This document shows positions 31,586-40,658 of a stretch of DNA of 64,000 nucleotides, piece after piece (the stretch's first letter is position 1; the number at the start of each line of letters is the position of its first letter). The DNA comes from Heracleum sosnowskyi (lineage: Eukaryota > Streptophyta > Magnoliopsida > Apiales > Apiaceae), in NCBI GenBank assembly GCA_030848705.1, contig CM061245.1, positions 78,231,564 to 78,295,563 of the forward strand, written 5' to 3'. Under the pieces are notes generated by a model. It saw only the letters and a list, made by a program, of their open reading frames with translations, was not told the origin of the DNA and ran no database searches. Position numbers and translations under genes: made by a program.

Positions 31586-32194
31586 TGTTGCCCAGTAATA
31601 ATCTATTGTAGAAGGGGGGTTGAATACAATAGAGTAGGATAATCGACTTCTTAATGTATATATCACAAATATGTAAAGAAAGATAACAGCTTTATTAAAT
31701 CTGATATAAAACTGTTACAAACTCTCTCAAGAAATTCTGATGTTCTTGAGAGCTGCTAGTTTACAAAAACTCTCTCAAGAAATTCTATGTTCTCGAGAGC
31801 TTCTATTCGATTATGTTCTCTCTCGAATGAATACATAAATCGAAACCAAGACTGTGTTTATATAGTGCACACAGCTTCTCTATCAATAACAAGATAAGTC
31901 CTAATCAATAACAAAGATAGAAACCTATCCTTAATCGATAGCTACATTCTACAAACCAGGAACAAATAGAATAAACTTCCATGTTTATCAAGACTCCAAA
32001 TATAACTCGAAGTAGGAATCCTGATCAGCTTCAAGTTCTGATGATCAATCCTGATCATAGTCTGAGTAGGAATCCTGATGATCAATAAGATACTGACGCT
32101 TGATCAAATACTGATGACCATGCAATACTGATGACGTCAGCAATCCTGATCAGTTGAGTCTAGCTTCTGACGATCATTGAATTCTGATCTAACA
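31586..32194 (-). repeat. E3 3' LTR (609 bp)
   Basis: Starts TGTTGCCCAGTAAT and ends GATCTAACA in plus orientation. On the element strand it carries TATATAAA (31857-31864), the stem-loop and its tandem duplicate (31724-31797), and a U3 rich in AATCCTGATG/GATCAGGATT words (32025-32190). The polypurine tract adjoins at 32195-32206. Near its element-strand 3' end is the run TTCAACCCCCCTTCTACA, seen in E4 and E5 too. Confidence 0.95.
31724..31797 (-). other. LTR stem-loop of E3, tandemly duplicated
   Basis: The first stem pairs 31724-31733 (CTCTCAAGAA) with 31743-31752 (TTCTTGAGAG), a perfect 10-bp match with a 9-nt loop. A second, slightly diverged copy lies at about 31769-31797. On the element strand TAGCAG and TAGAAG precede the two copies. 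The duplication largely explains why this LTR is longer than that of E5. Confidence 0.75.
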
Positions 32195-32303
32195 ATCTCC
32201 CCCAATCTCATACTTTGTGAAATAAAGTATAGATTCCAAATATTCAATGATGTCAAAAACATGTATCAAAATGTACGAGTATCTTCAGAAACAACTTATC
32301 TGT

Positions 32304-35300
32304 TTAAGCTTTTTGATAGAACAGATTCATCTTCAAGAAGTTGGATAATAAACTTTCTTCTTTTTCTTCAAGAATTTGAATCAGTCTTTCCTTAAGATTT
32401 CTGAGTTCTTCATCTTCCTCATTAATCTGGTAGATAGCTGCTCTGAGATTCTGTATGGAGCTTTTCTGTAGACTGTGCTCTTCAAGCAAAAGATAAGCAA
32501 TTTCCTTCCCATCAGGATTGAGAGTAAGTTGGGTCATACCAAAAGTTACTTCTTTAACAGCAGTACCTCTTTGCATTTCCACATCCTGACCTCTTTGATT
32601 TAAGTACATGGGAATATAATTACCATCGAAATTACTGTTTCCATCCAGTCTTCTTCTTATAGTTGACAAAATCATGTCAGCCCATACTTTGCACACTTGG
32701 TTCTTCCATCTTAACAGATAGTGAACATATTTCAGTTCCTGTGTAGTTTTCATCAGCAGATCTTGAATAGATAGAATCTTCACACTACCATCTTTCATGA
32801 AGTACAGAAGCTTTTATTTCTTTTCAAAACCATCATGACAATCTATAACTATATCAACAGCTAATAAATTGTTCAGGTTTTCAGAAGTTAAAGTACCTCC
32901 AATTTCAGTTAAGGAGTAAGGATCAACATAAGTCATGTTTAGAAATTCAGCATCCCTGTGTCCAATACCTCCTCTTGTGTAACTTGACATTTGCTTCAGA
33001 TTCGAAAACATCTTTAACCAGAGTGTTTTTGATCTAGCCATATCAGACAAATCAACAACACTTGAAGCACTTGTAATAATTCCACCAGTCTGAAAATTGA
33101 TAGGTGTATCACACTTCAGTGTACTTATGTGTTCCCACTTCTTGTCTTTCTCCTTTTCATGAGTGTAGCTTCTTTCAAGTAAAGATTCTTGCCTGCTTGT
33201 ATTTCTCCATTGTCTTTCATTTGAAACTTTAAGCCTTTGTAGATAGAGATTGAAATCTTCATATGTTCTTTTTGTAATATCTCTTCTTCTGGCTTCTTCT
33301 TCTTCATCTACTTCTTTGTTGTGACAATCAACAACAGTAGATAAGATTATCAAATCAACCTCTTGCAGAATTTCAGATTCGTCAGGATCTTGAATATTGT
33401 CAGGATTAGAATCTTCAATTTGATTTGTATTGCTGAGAGTTGATTTACTTGTTTTTCTTCTCAATTCAGGTTCTTCTTCAACAAATTCCTTGTCTTCTTT
33501 CTCCATGATATCCTTGATAACAGGATCTGTTAGATTTTGTGAAGCTTCAGGAATTTCTTCAATTCTTAACCCTCTAGACCTTGTCTGTCTAGGTACTGTT
33601 TGAGTTGAAGAACCTCTTTTACTTCTTCTAGCACCTCTCCTACCTCTGCTTCCTCTACCTCTAGCAGGAGCAGTATAGCTTTCCATTGTCTCTCTTTGTA
33701 GTCTCAAGAATTCTTCATGTGAGAGATCTGGATATTCTTCACTTGCTGTAGAGAGTGCTTTTCTTGCATATAATTGTTGAACTCTTTTATCAGTGTGATA
33801 TAGAGTAACAATTCTGCCATCTTTTGTAGAAAACTTCTGGAATAAATTTGATGCATCTTCAGGATTATCAATAATTACATCTTCATCACCTTCAGGAATT
33901 GTAGCAAGAATGTGTCCATGACCAGGTGTCAGGATTTGATCTTCCGTCAGGATCTGAGATTGCACCAATGTTCTTATTGTCTTAACTCCAGAATCAGAAA
34001 CATGAGTTGACTGCGTTGTTTGACTTTGAGAAGTTTGGATTGTCTTCATAACAACAGCATCAGAGGTTTCTCCTTGTATCACTTTGTCACCACCATCATC
34101 TCCAGTATCATCATTATTTCTTAATACTAGATCAGGTGTACATTTTGTCTAAATAACCTTCTCCCCCTTTTTGACATCAGGATTTGACAATAATTGCAAA
34201 ATTAAGGAAAGAGAGGCTTGAATTTCAGTTACCTTAGTATCCAGAGAATCAATTCTTTGATTGATTGAGGTTTGTTCTGAAACAACAGATTTCACTTGGG
34301 ATTCCACTACCCTTAGTTGTAAAGTAGTAGGCACCTTTGTAAAATTATTAAAGATATCAGTCCTCACTTTTTCAGTTGAGCCCTTGATAGAATCAATCTC
34401 ACTTTTCAGGCTTTTGGATAACAGAGTAGTAGCCTTCAGATGATTCTTCAAGTCTTGATTCTCTATAGATTTCACTGCATTATAGGCATGTTCAATAGCA
34501 GAAGAAAAACTGATAGATTCATCAGATTGGTGCCATGAATTGTTCCATTCATTCTGTCTAAATGCCTCTGCAGGATCAAAGGAAGGAGTAGAAAAATCTT
34601 GTCTCTGATCTTTCCCAGTGGAAGCATTGCTAGCCATATATGTACTTGATGAACCAAAATTAGTTCCAAGACTAATTTTGAGTGTTGTAGCAAGCTGTTC
34701 CTTCTCTTTTCGATTCTCATTATCATCATCACTATCATCAGAAGTATCATCAGCAGTATCATGAGTAATATCAGGATCAGGAATAGCAATACCTTTCAGT
34801 TTATCCTGTGGTTCTGAGATAGGATGATCCATTGGTCTTGAACGAAGTGGCTGTATCAAAATAGGTTCATTATCAGGAGCACCACTAGCGTCAGGATGAA
34901 CATCGTCAGGATTTGATATGCTTGCATCAGTATTTGCTACCAATGGTTCTTGTGGAGCTTGAGGTTCAGAAGCTTCTTCAACACTTTGAGTTAAAGGTTC
35001 TTGTGTGCTTCCCTCATTGACAATGTTCTCGACCAATCTTTCAACAGAAGCTGTAGCTTTGCCTGCATCTTCACTTTGAGAAGATGGTTCTTGTGTAGCT
35101 GGAATGTTGATGTCTTCATTCTCCCTTTGAGAAAATGGTTCTTGTGTGACCATTCCACTAGCTAAGCCTTCACCCAAACTTTGATTGAGTGGTTCTTGTG
35201 TGGAAGGATCAACAGTAGCTGCTGAATTACTCTGAAATTCAGGTTCTTGTGGGCTTGATCCTTTCAGCTTCTTCTGTCTCTGATAGACTAACTCTTCTGC

Positions 35301-36036
35301 ATTCCTCTTTTTCTTTGATGTAGGTGTAAGACCAACCAAGGAAGCAGTTGTAGAAACCTTCTCCCAAGAAATTTCTCTAATCTGAGATGGAGAGGCTGGA
35401 GAGTCTGATAGAGAGACAACTTTTGTTGCTGCATCAGGAATACTAACATCAGGATTTGCTAGAGCATCAGGAGTAGATGACTCATCAGGATTTGATGTCT
35501 GAATATCAGTATCCTTCATTTGCACTGTCAAAGGAATATGATACCTGCTCTTTGATAATTTCCTTGTCTTTTGTGGTTTTGATAAAGGTACCACAGCTTT
35601 AGTAGCAGTATCAGCAACTTCCTTGTTCACATTCATCACAGAGGATATAGGTAAGTCATCCTCTGAATCACTTTCATCAATCAACCTTAACTTCCTTTTC
35701 ACAGGAACATTCTTAACAACCTTATCAGCTGTCTTCACCAGGACCCCTTGTACACCCCCTTGTATCTTCTTTTTAGTGAGTGGTGTAGAGGAAAAATCCT
35801 TTGAACCTGATTGCCTTCCAGACACATCAGTTCTAGCTGATTTCTTTGATTTTACAACTAAAGTCTTTTGAGAGACAGTAGAGGTGGTTGTTAACTGTTT
35901 AGACTGTTTAGGTTGCATGCTTGTGTCAGGAACAAGGTGGGTTGGGCCTTGCCCCATAGCATTAGAAAGTAGTCCATAACGAGTAGGCATTTTCTGATGT
36001 AAGAAAAACCTAACCTCATCAGGAATAAAAGCATTT
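32304..36036 (-). pseudogene. E3 third ('env-like') ORF, N terminus deleted, two stops
   Basis: Homologous to the third ORF of E5 from the point GNAFIPDEVRFFLHQKMP onward; roughly the first 230 codons are absent and unrelated AT-rich DNA precedes it. The middle is low-complexity and rich in Thr-Gln-Glu-Pro and Asn-Pro-Asp repeats (copies of 'TQEPLTQS'). A helical region and DVKKGEKV follow. TAG at 34149-34151 replaces CAG (Gln in E5). The C-terminal domain contains RGRGSRGRRGARRSKRGS, an Arg-Gly-rich basic patch that could bind RNA. TAA at 32814-32816 replaces GAA, and the gene ends at 32304. All pieces are in one phase, so damage is limited to the deletion and two point changes. No membrane segment is seen. 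Confidence 0.88.
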
Positions 36037-36384
36037 CCGCACAAAATATTTTGCCATATCAGGATTGAAAAAAAAATATTCAATAAGATTAAAATAAAAT
36101 TTTATTTAAGAAAACAAAATTTATTTTAACAATCCTGAGTAGCGTTTTGGTTTAAGAAAAATAACCAAATTAATGGTCATAGAATTAAAACACGCTTACC
36201 AGCAAACGAGGCAAAAATATTTATGGAAAACCGAACCGTCTCCTTGAGATTGTAAAAATGACCTGCATTCTTAAAATACATTCTCTATAAAAGAGAACTG
36301 TTAATCATAACAGCATCTATCTAACAAAAACCCTCTCTAAAGAATAAAAACTTACCAAAAACTTTCCACCTTATTCATTTTTCA
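36037..36384. promoter_or_regulatory. E3 upstream region of the antisense ORF
   Basis: This AT-rich, non-coding stretch replaces the missing N-terminal third-ORF sequence. It holds a canonical TATA box, CTCTATAAAAG at 36284-36294, reading toward the ORF at 36385, and a short A/C-rich leader ending TTTTTCAATGGCT. A predicted start about 30 nt after the TATA box would give a leader of about 65 nt. Confidence 0.6.
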
Positions 36385-36771
36385 ATGGCTGCCAATAATC
36401 AAAACAACATACCTGATGAAGAGCTTGACTTGATTTGGCAGGAGATGGAGGAGGCTCTTGCTGATATGGAGCCACAACCAGTTCCTGACCCTCAGGAATA
36501 TCAAGCGTTTATAAACGCTATGGTTGATGTGGTGTGGCACGACTTTGTGCAAGCCAATCCTGACTGGAATCCTCTTGAGAATCTCATCTATGAAGAGGAT
36601 GAAGACGATGAGGATGATGAAGAGGATGAGGATCTCGTTGAAGAGCGAGAGAGGAGAAGAAGGAAAGTGCTTGATGCAAGTGCTTCATGCACGGTGGAGG
36701 CAAGGAAGCATCCCGGTGATCACGATGACGATCCGCCTTCAAGTGCATCAGTTCCTCTTCTTGTCCTTTAA
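36385..36771 (+). CDS. Antisense ORF of E3 (128 aa), acidic, unknown function
   Basis: This ORF opposes its element and lies between pol and the third ORF, the same place as in E1. Residues 12-27 (EELDLIWQEMEEALAD) align gaplessly with the E1 protein and keep E12, L14, W18, Q19, E22, L25 and D27. A highly acidic stretch (about 69-86) is followed by RERRRRK (88-94). The tail RKHPGDHDDDPPSS (107-120) parallels the E1 tail. The ATG lies about 90 nt after a good TATA box, and ATTAATGAAA at 36944-36953 offers a 3' signal like that of E1. The acidic Asp/Glu run and basic patch suggest a nuclear or nucleic-acid-related protein, but no known family is recognised. The protein diverges strongly from E1 elsewhere. 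Confidence 0.65.
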   Translation: MAANNQNNIPDEELDLIWQEMEEALADMEPQPVPDPQEYQAFINAMVDVVWHDFVQANPDWNPLENLIYEEDEDDEDDEEDEDLVEERERRRRKVLDASASCTVEARKHPGDHDDDPPSSASVPLLVL

Positions 36772-37304
36772 GGACATAGAAATCTTCCAATCCTGATGGA
36801 CTGTGAAGCTGCTCAGGAGCATTCATGCTAATTTGCAGGGCACGTGTTCATGCTTATCTGTAAAGCACGAGTTCCTGAGTAGAAAATAGACTAGGAAAAC
36901 AAATATGTAATTTCCATATTTCATGTGTAATGTATCTTCAAGTATTAATGAAATTTGTCTATTTTCTCAATTGTTTTCTTCCTGTACTTGCCTGCAAAAT
37001 TTGTTAGTAACACTCATAGTGATATAGAGATGATAAATAATAAACTCTGATAATAATGAAATTGAAATTGATAATTAAGACTGAAAACTTAATCAAAGAA
37101 TAAGTAATAATCTAATTGTCCAGAGTTTACCAGGAGTGTTAATGACAAATTAGCATAGAACCTCTGGTTTTCATACCAGCTTCAATATCTGAGCATCGGG
37201 ATTTGACCAATTGATTTCCTGTCAGGATTGAGTCCTATCAGGATTTGATCAAAGATACATACCTTTCTGAATAACCATCAGGATTTCCTCTCTGTAGCTT
37301 TTCC
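36772..37304. other. E3 spacer between antisense ORF and pol end
   Basis: Holds the presumed 3' untranslated part of the antisense ORF up to about 36960. Spacer rich in TCAGGATT words follows (37195-37290), immediately downstream of pol on the element strand. No gene is supported. Confidence 0.65.
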
Positions 37305-40300
37305 TCAGAAATTCTCAAAATTCATCATTCCAAGTTCATTCACCAATTTATTGAAGGTAGCTTCAGGTAGTGGCTTGGTGAATATATCAGCTAGTTGTTG
37401 ATCAGTAGGAACAAAGTGAAGTTCAATTGTTCCTTCCAGAACCTGTTCTCTTATAAAGTGATATCTGATACTTATGTGTTTAGTAAGAGAATGCTGAACT
37501 GGATTTCCTGTCATTGCAATAGCACTTTGGTTATCACAATAAATAGGGATTTTTGAGTATGACAGGCCATAATCTAACAACTGATTTCTCATCCACATTA
37601 TCTGAGCACAACAACTTCCTGCAGCAATGTACTCAGCTTCTGCAGTTGAAGTGGAAATAGATTTCTGCTTTTTACTGAACCATGAAACTAGTCTTCCACC
37701 CAAAAACTGACAACTTCCTGAAGTACTTTTCCTGTCTATTTTGCATCCTGCAAAATCAGCATCTGAATAACCACACAACCCAAAATCTGATTCCCTTGCA
37801 TACCAAAGGCCAAGTGAAGGAGTGCCTTTGAGATATCTGAAAATTCTTTTGACTGCAATCAGATGTGGTTCTCTAGGTTTTGCTTGAAATCTTGCACATA
37901 GACAGGTTGCAAACATGATATCTGGTCTACTGGCAGTGAGATACAATAAAGAGCCAATCATTCCTCTGTAGTGAGTTACATCTACCTCTTCACCTTGATC
38001 AGGATCAAGTTTGGTAGCTGTAGCTATGGGAGTTGAAGCAGGAGTACTGTCTTGCATGTTAAACCTTGTCAGTAAATTCCTTGTGTATTTAGACTGATTA
38101 ATAAAAATCCCTTCATCAGTCTGTTTAACTTGAAGACCCAGAAAGTAACTCATTTCTCCCATCATGCTCATTTGATATCTTGACTGCATAAGCTTGGAAA
38201 ACTTTTCACACAGCTTATTGTTTGTTGACCCAAAAATGATATCATCAACATAAATCTGAACTAACAGCAACTCCTTACCATGATTCAAATAAAATAGAGT
38301 TTTATCAATTGCACCTCTTTTGAATCCACTTTCCAGTAAGAATTGAGCTAAGGTTTCATACCATGCTCTTGGAGCTTGCTTTAGTCCATAAAGTGCCTTA
38401 TCCAGTCTGTAGACATGATCTGGATATGTAGGATCAATGAAACCAGGAGGTTGTTCAACATAAACTTCTTCCTCCAGTTCACCATTTAAGAAAGCACTTT
38501 TAACATCCATCTGGAAAACCTTGAATTTCTTATGTGCTGCATAAGCAAGAAATATCCTGATGGCTTCTAGTCTTGCAACAGGAGCAAAAGTTTCATCATA
38601 GTCAATTTCCTCTTGTTGGGAATACCCCTTTGCAACTAGTCTTGCTTTATTTCTGATAATGACTCCATCAGAATCAGTCTTGTTCTTGAAAATCCACTTT
38701 GTACCAACAATTGATCTATTCTTTGGTCTTGGTACCAGTTTCCAGACTTCATTCCTTTCATATTCATTCAGTTCTTCTTGCATTGCAGTAACCCAATCAG
38801 CATCTTTAAGTGCATCTTCAACTTTCTTAGGCTCCTCCTTGGATAGAAAGTTATTGTATAGACATTCATTCTGAGTTGCACTTCTTGTTTGAACACCTGC
38901 ATAAGGATCTCCAATTATCAAATCAGGAGAATGATCTTTTGTCCATTTCCTTGCTGGTGTCAAATTGTTTCTTGAAGTAGATGCTCCCCCTGGATTGGTG
39001 TTATCTTGATTGAAAGAATTTGATTGATTTGAAGCTCTCCCTGAATTATTGCTATGCCCTCCTGATGTGTTGTCAGGATCTTCACTTGAATCAGTATCTG
39101 AAGAATTCTGTCCTGATGATTGAGTTGACTCTGAACTTGTAGTTGAATGCCGTTGCTCCCCCTCAACATTAGCACTACTAGTTGTATCACTGTTGTTTGC
39201 ATCATCAGTATTAGCACCATCAGTACCTGGTGAGTCATCAGGATTTGGTGACCCATCAGTATCTGATGAATTGACAGGATCTGATTCAATTTCCTCAGGT
39301 TCCTTGGAAGCTTCATTTTCAAATAACAATCTATCATGCGAGTCTTCAATGATTCCAGTTATCTTCTTATCATCAAAAGATACATGAATTGACTCCATGA
39401 CAATTCTTGTTCTCAAATTAAAAACTCTGAAGGCTCTTGATGTAGGATAACCTATGAATATTCCTTCATCAGCCTTTGTTTCAAATTTCCCTAGTTGTTC
39501 AGAATGAGTTCTGAGAACAAAACATTTACAGCCAAACACATGCAAATGCTTCAGACTTGGTTTCTTCTCCTTGAGTGACTGATAAGGAGTGACACCATGC
39601 CTGTTTATCAATGTGAGATTTTGTGTATAGCATGCTGTGTTGACTGCTTCTGCCCAGAAATATGTAGGTAATTTAGCTTCTTCCAACATAGTTCTGTCAA
39701 CTTCAATAAGAGTTCTATTCTTCCTTTCTACTACTCCATTTTGCTGAGGTGTGCCAGGAGCAGAGAATTGTTGAATGATTCCTTTGTATTTGCAGAACTC
39801 TTCCATCTTTGAATTCTTAAATTCAGTACCATTATCACTTCTCAGAATCTTGACTTTGTACTTTGTGGTTGTCTCAATCATCCTCACATGATCCAACAGA
39901 ACTTCAGGAGTTTCATCTTTTCTGTGCAGAAAATACACCCAGGTGAATCTAGAATATTCATCAACAATTACAAGAGTGTACCTTTTCTTACTGATGGACA
40001 TGATGTTGACTGGACCAAACAGATCAAGATGTAGCATGTGATATGGTTCTTCAATAGAGGATTCTGATTTACTCTGGAATGATGTCCTTCTTTGTTTTGC
40101 TTTTTGGCATGCATCACAGAGTCCATCAGGTGTATATAAGACATTAGGTAATCCTCTTACTAACTCTTTCTTAACCAACTCATTGATGTTGCTGAAGTTG
40201 AGATGAGAAAGCTTCTTGTGCCAATTCCAACTTTCATCTACTGAAGCTTTACTGATGAAACATGTAGGGGAGCCATCAGTATCTGAGAGAATGTTGGCTT

Positions 40301-40643
40301 CATATATGTTACCATGCCTGTAGCCAGTTAGTGCTATCTTCCCTGTTGCTTTACTGACTACTTCACAATGTGTGGAATAGAAATTGACATGATAACCTCT
40401 GTCAGTGATTTGACTAATACTCAACAAGTTGTGTTTTAGTCCCTTCACTAGAGCTACTTTTTCAATGATGACATTTCCAATGATTATATTGCCATATCCC
40501 AAGGTTTGTCCAATGTTGCCATCTCCATAAGACACAGTTGGGCCAGCTTTTTCCTCATATTCTGATAACAGGGCTTTGTTTCCAGTCATGTGCACAGAAC
40601 ATCCACTATCCATGACTAACACATTTTTCCTTTTACCCTGCAT
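37305..40643 (-). CDS. pol: E3 Pol: protease-integrase-RT-RNase H (1,112 aa)
   Basis: An intact copia polyprotein. The protease site is MDSGCSVHMTG (D12). Pre-integrase motifs are HKKLSHLNFSNINELV and CDACQKAK. Integrase motifs are HLDLFGPVN, RSDNGTEF and GTPQQNGVVERKNRTL. The acidic linker is rich in SDTDGSPNPDD-type repeats encoded by the CCTGATG word. RT has QMDVKSAFLNG and YVDD at 798-801. RNase H has SDADFAGCKIDRKSTSGS, and the end has ADIFTKPL. The first codon is ATG (within CTGATGCAGGG), whereas E1, E2 and E4 have TTG there. It lies in the same phase as gag, 15 nt after the gag TAG with no other stop between, so readthrough of TAG could yield Gag-Pol, as reported for SIRE1. Confidence 0.95.
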   Translation of the reverse strand: MQGKRKNVLVMDSGCSVHMTGNKALLSEYEEKAGPTVSYGDGNIGQTLGYGNIIIGNVIIEKVALVKGLKHNLLSISQITDRGYHVNFYSTHCEVVSKATGKIALTGYRHGNIYEANILSDTDGSPTCFISKASVDESWNWHKKLSHLNFSNINELVKKELVRGLPNVLYTPDGLCDACQKAKQRRTSFQSKSESSIEEPYHMLHLDLFGPVNIMSISKKRYTLVIVDEYSRFTWVYFLHRKDETPEVLLDHVRMIETTTKYKVKILRSDNGTEFKNSKMEEFCKYKGIIQQFSAPGTPQQNGVVERKNRTLIEVDRTMLEEAKLPTYFWAEAVNTACYTQNLTLINRHGVTPYQSLKEKKPSLKHLHVFGCKCFVLRTHSEQLGKFETKADEGIFIGYPTSRAFRVFNLRTRIVMESIHVSFDDKKITGIIEDSHDRLLFENEASKEPEEIESDPVNSSDTDGSPNPDDSPGTDGANTDDANNSDTTSSANVEGEQRHSTTSSESTQSSGQNSSDTDSSEDPDNTSGGHSNNSGRASNQSNSFNQDNTNPGGASTSRNNLTPARKWTKDHSPDLIIGDPYAGVQTRSATQNECLYNNFLSKEEPKKVEDALKDADWVTAMQEELNEYERNEVWKLVPRPKNRSIVGTKWIFKNKTDSDGVIIRNKARLVAKGYSQQEEIDYDETFAPVARLEAIRIFLAYAAHKKFKVFQMDVKSAFLNGELEEEVYVEQPPGFIDPTYPDHVYRLDKALYGLKQAPRAWYETLAQFLLESGFKRGAIDKTLFYLNHGKELLLVQIYVDDIIFGSTNNKLCEKFSKLMQSRYQMSMMGEMSYFLGLQVKQTDEGIFINQSKYTRNLLTRFNMQDSTPASTPIATATKLDPDQGEEVDVTHYRGMIGSLLYLTASRPDIMFATCLCARFQAKPREPHLIAVKRIFRYLKGTPSLGLWYARESDFGLCGYSDADFAGCKIDRKSTSGSCQFLGGRLVSWFSKKQKSISTSTAEAEYIAAGSCCAQIMWMRNQLLDYGLSYSKIPIYCDNQSAIAMTGNPVQHSLTKHISIRYHFIREQVLEGTIELHFVPTDQQLADIFTKPLPEATFNKLVNELGMMNFENF

Positions 40644-40658
40644 CAGAATAGTAAAACA

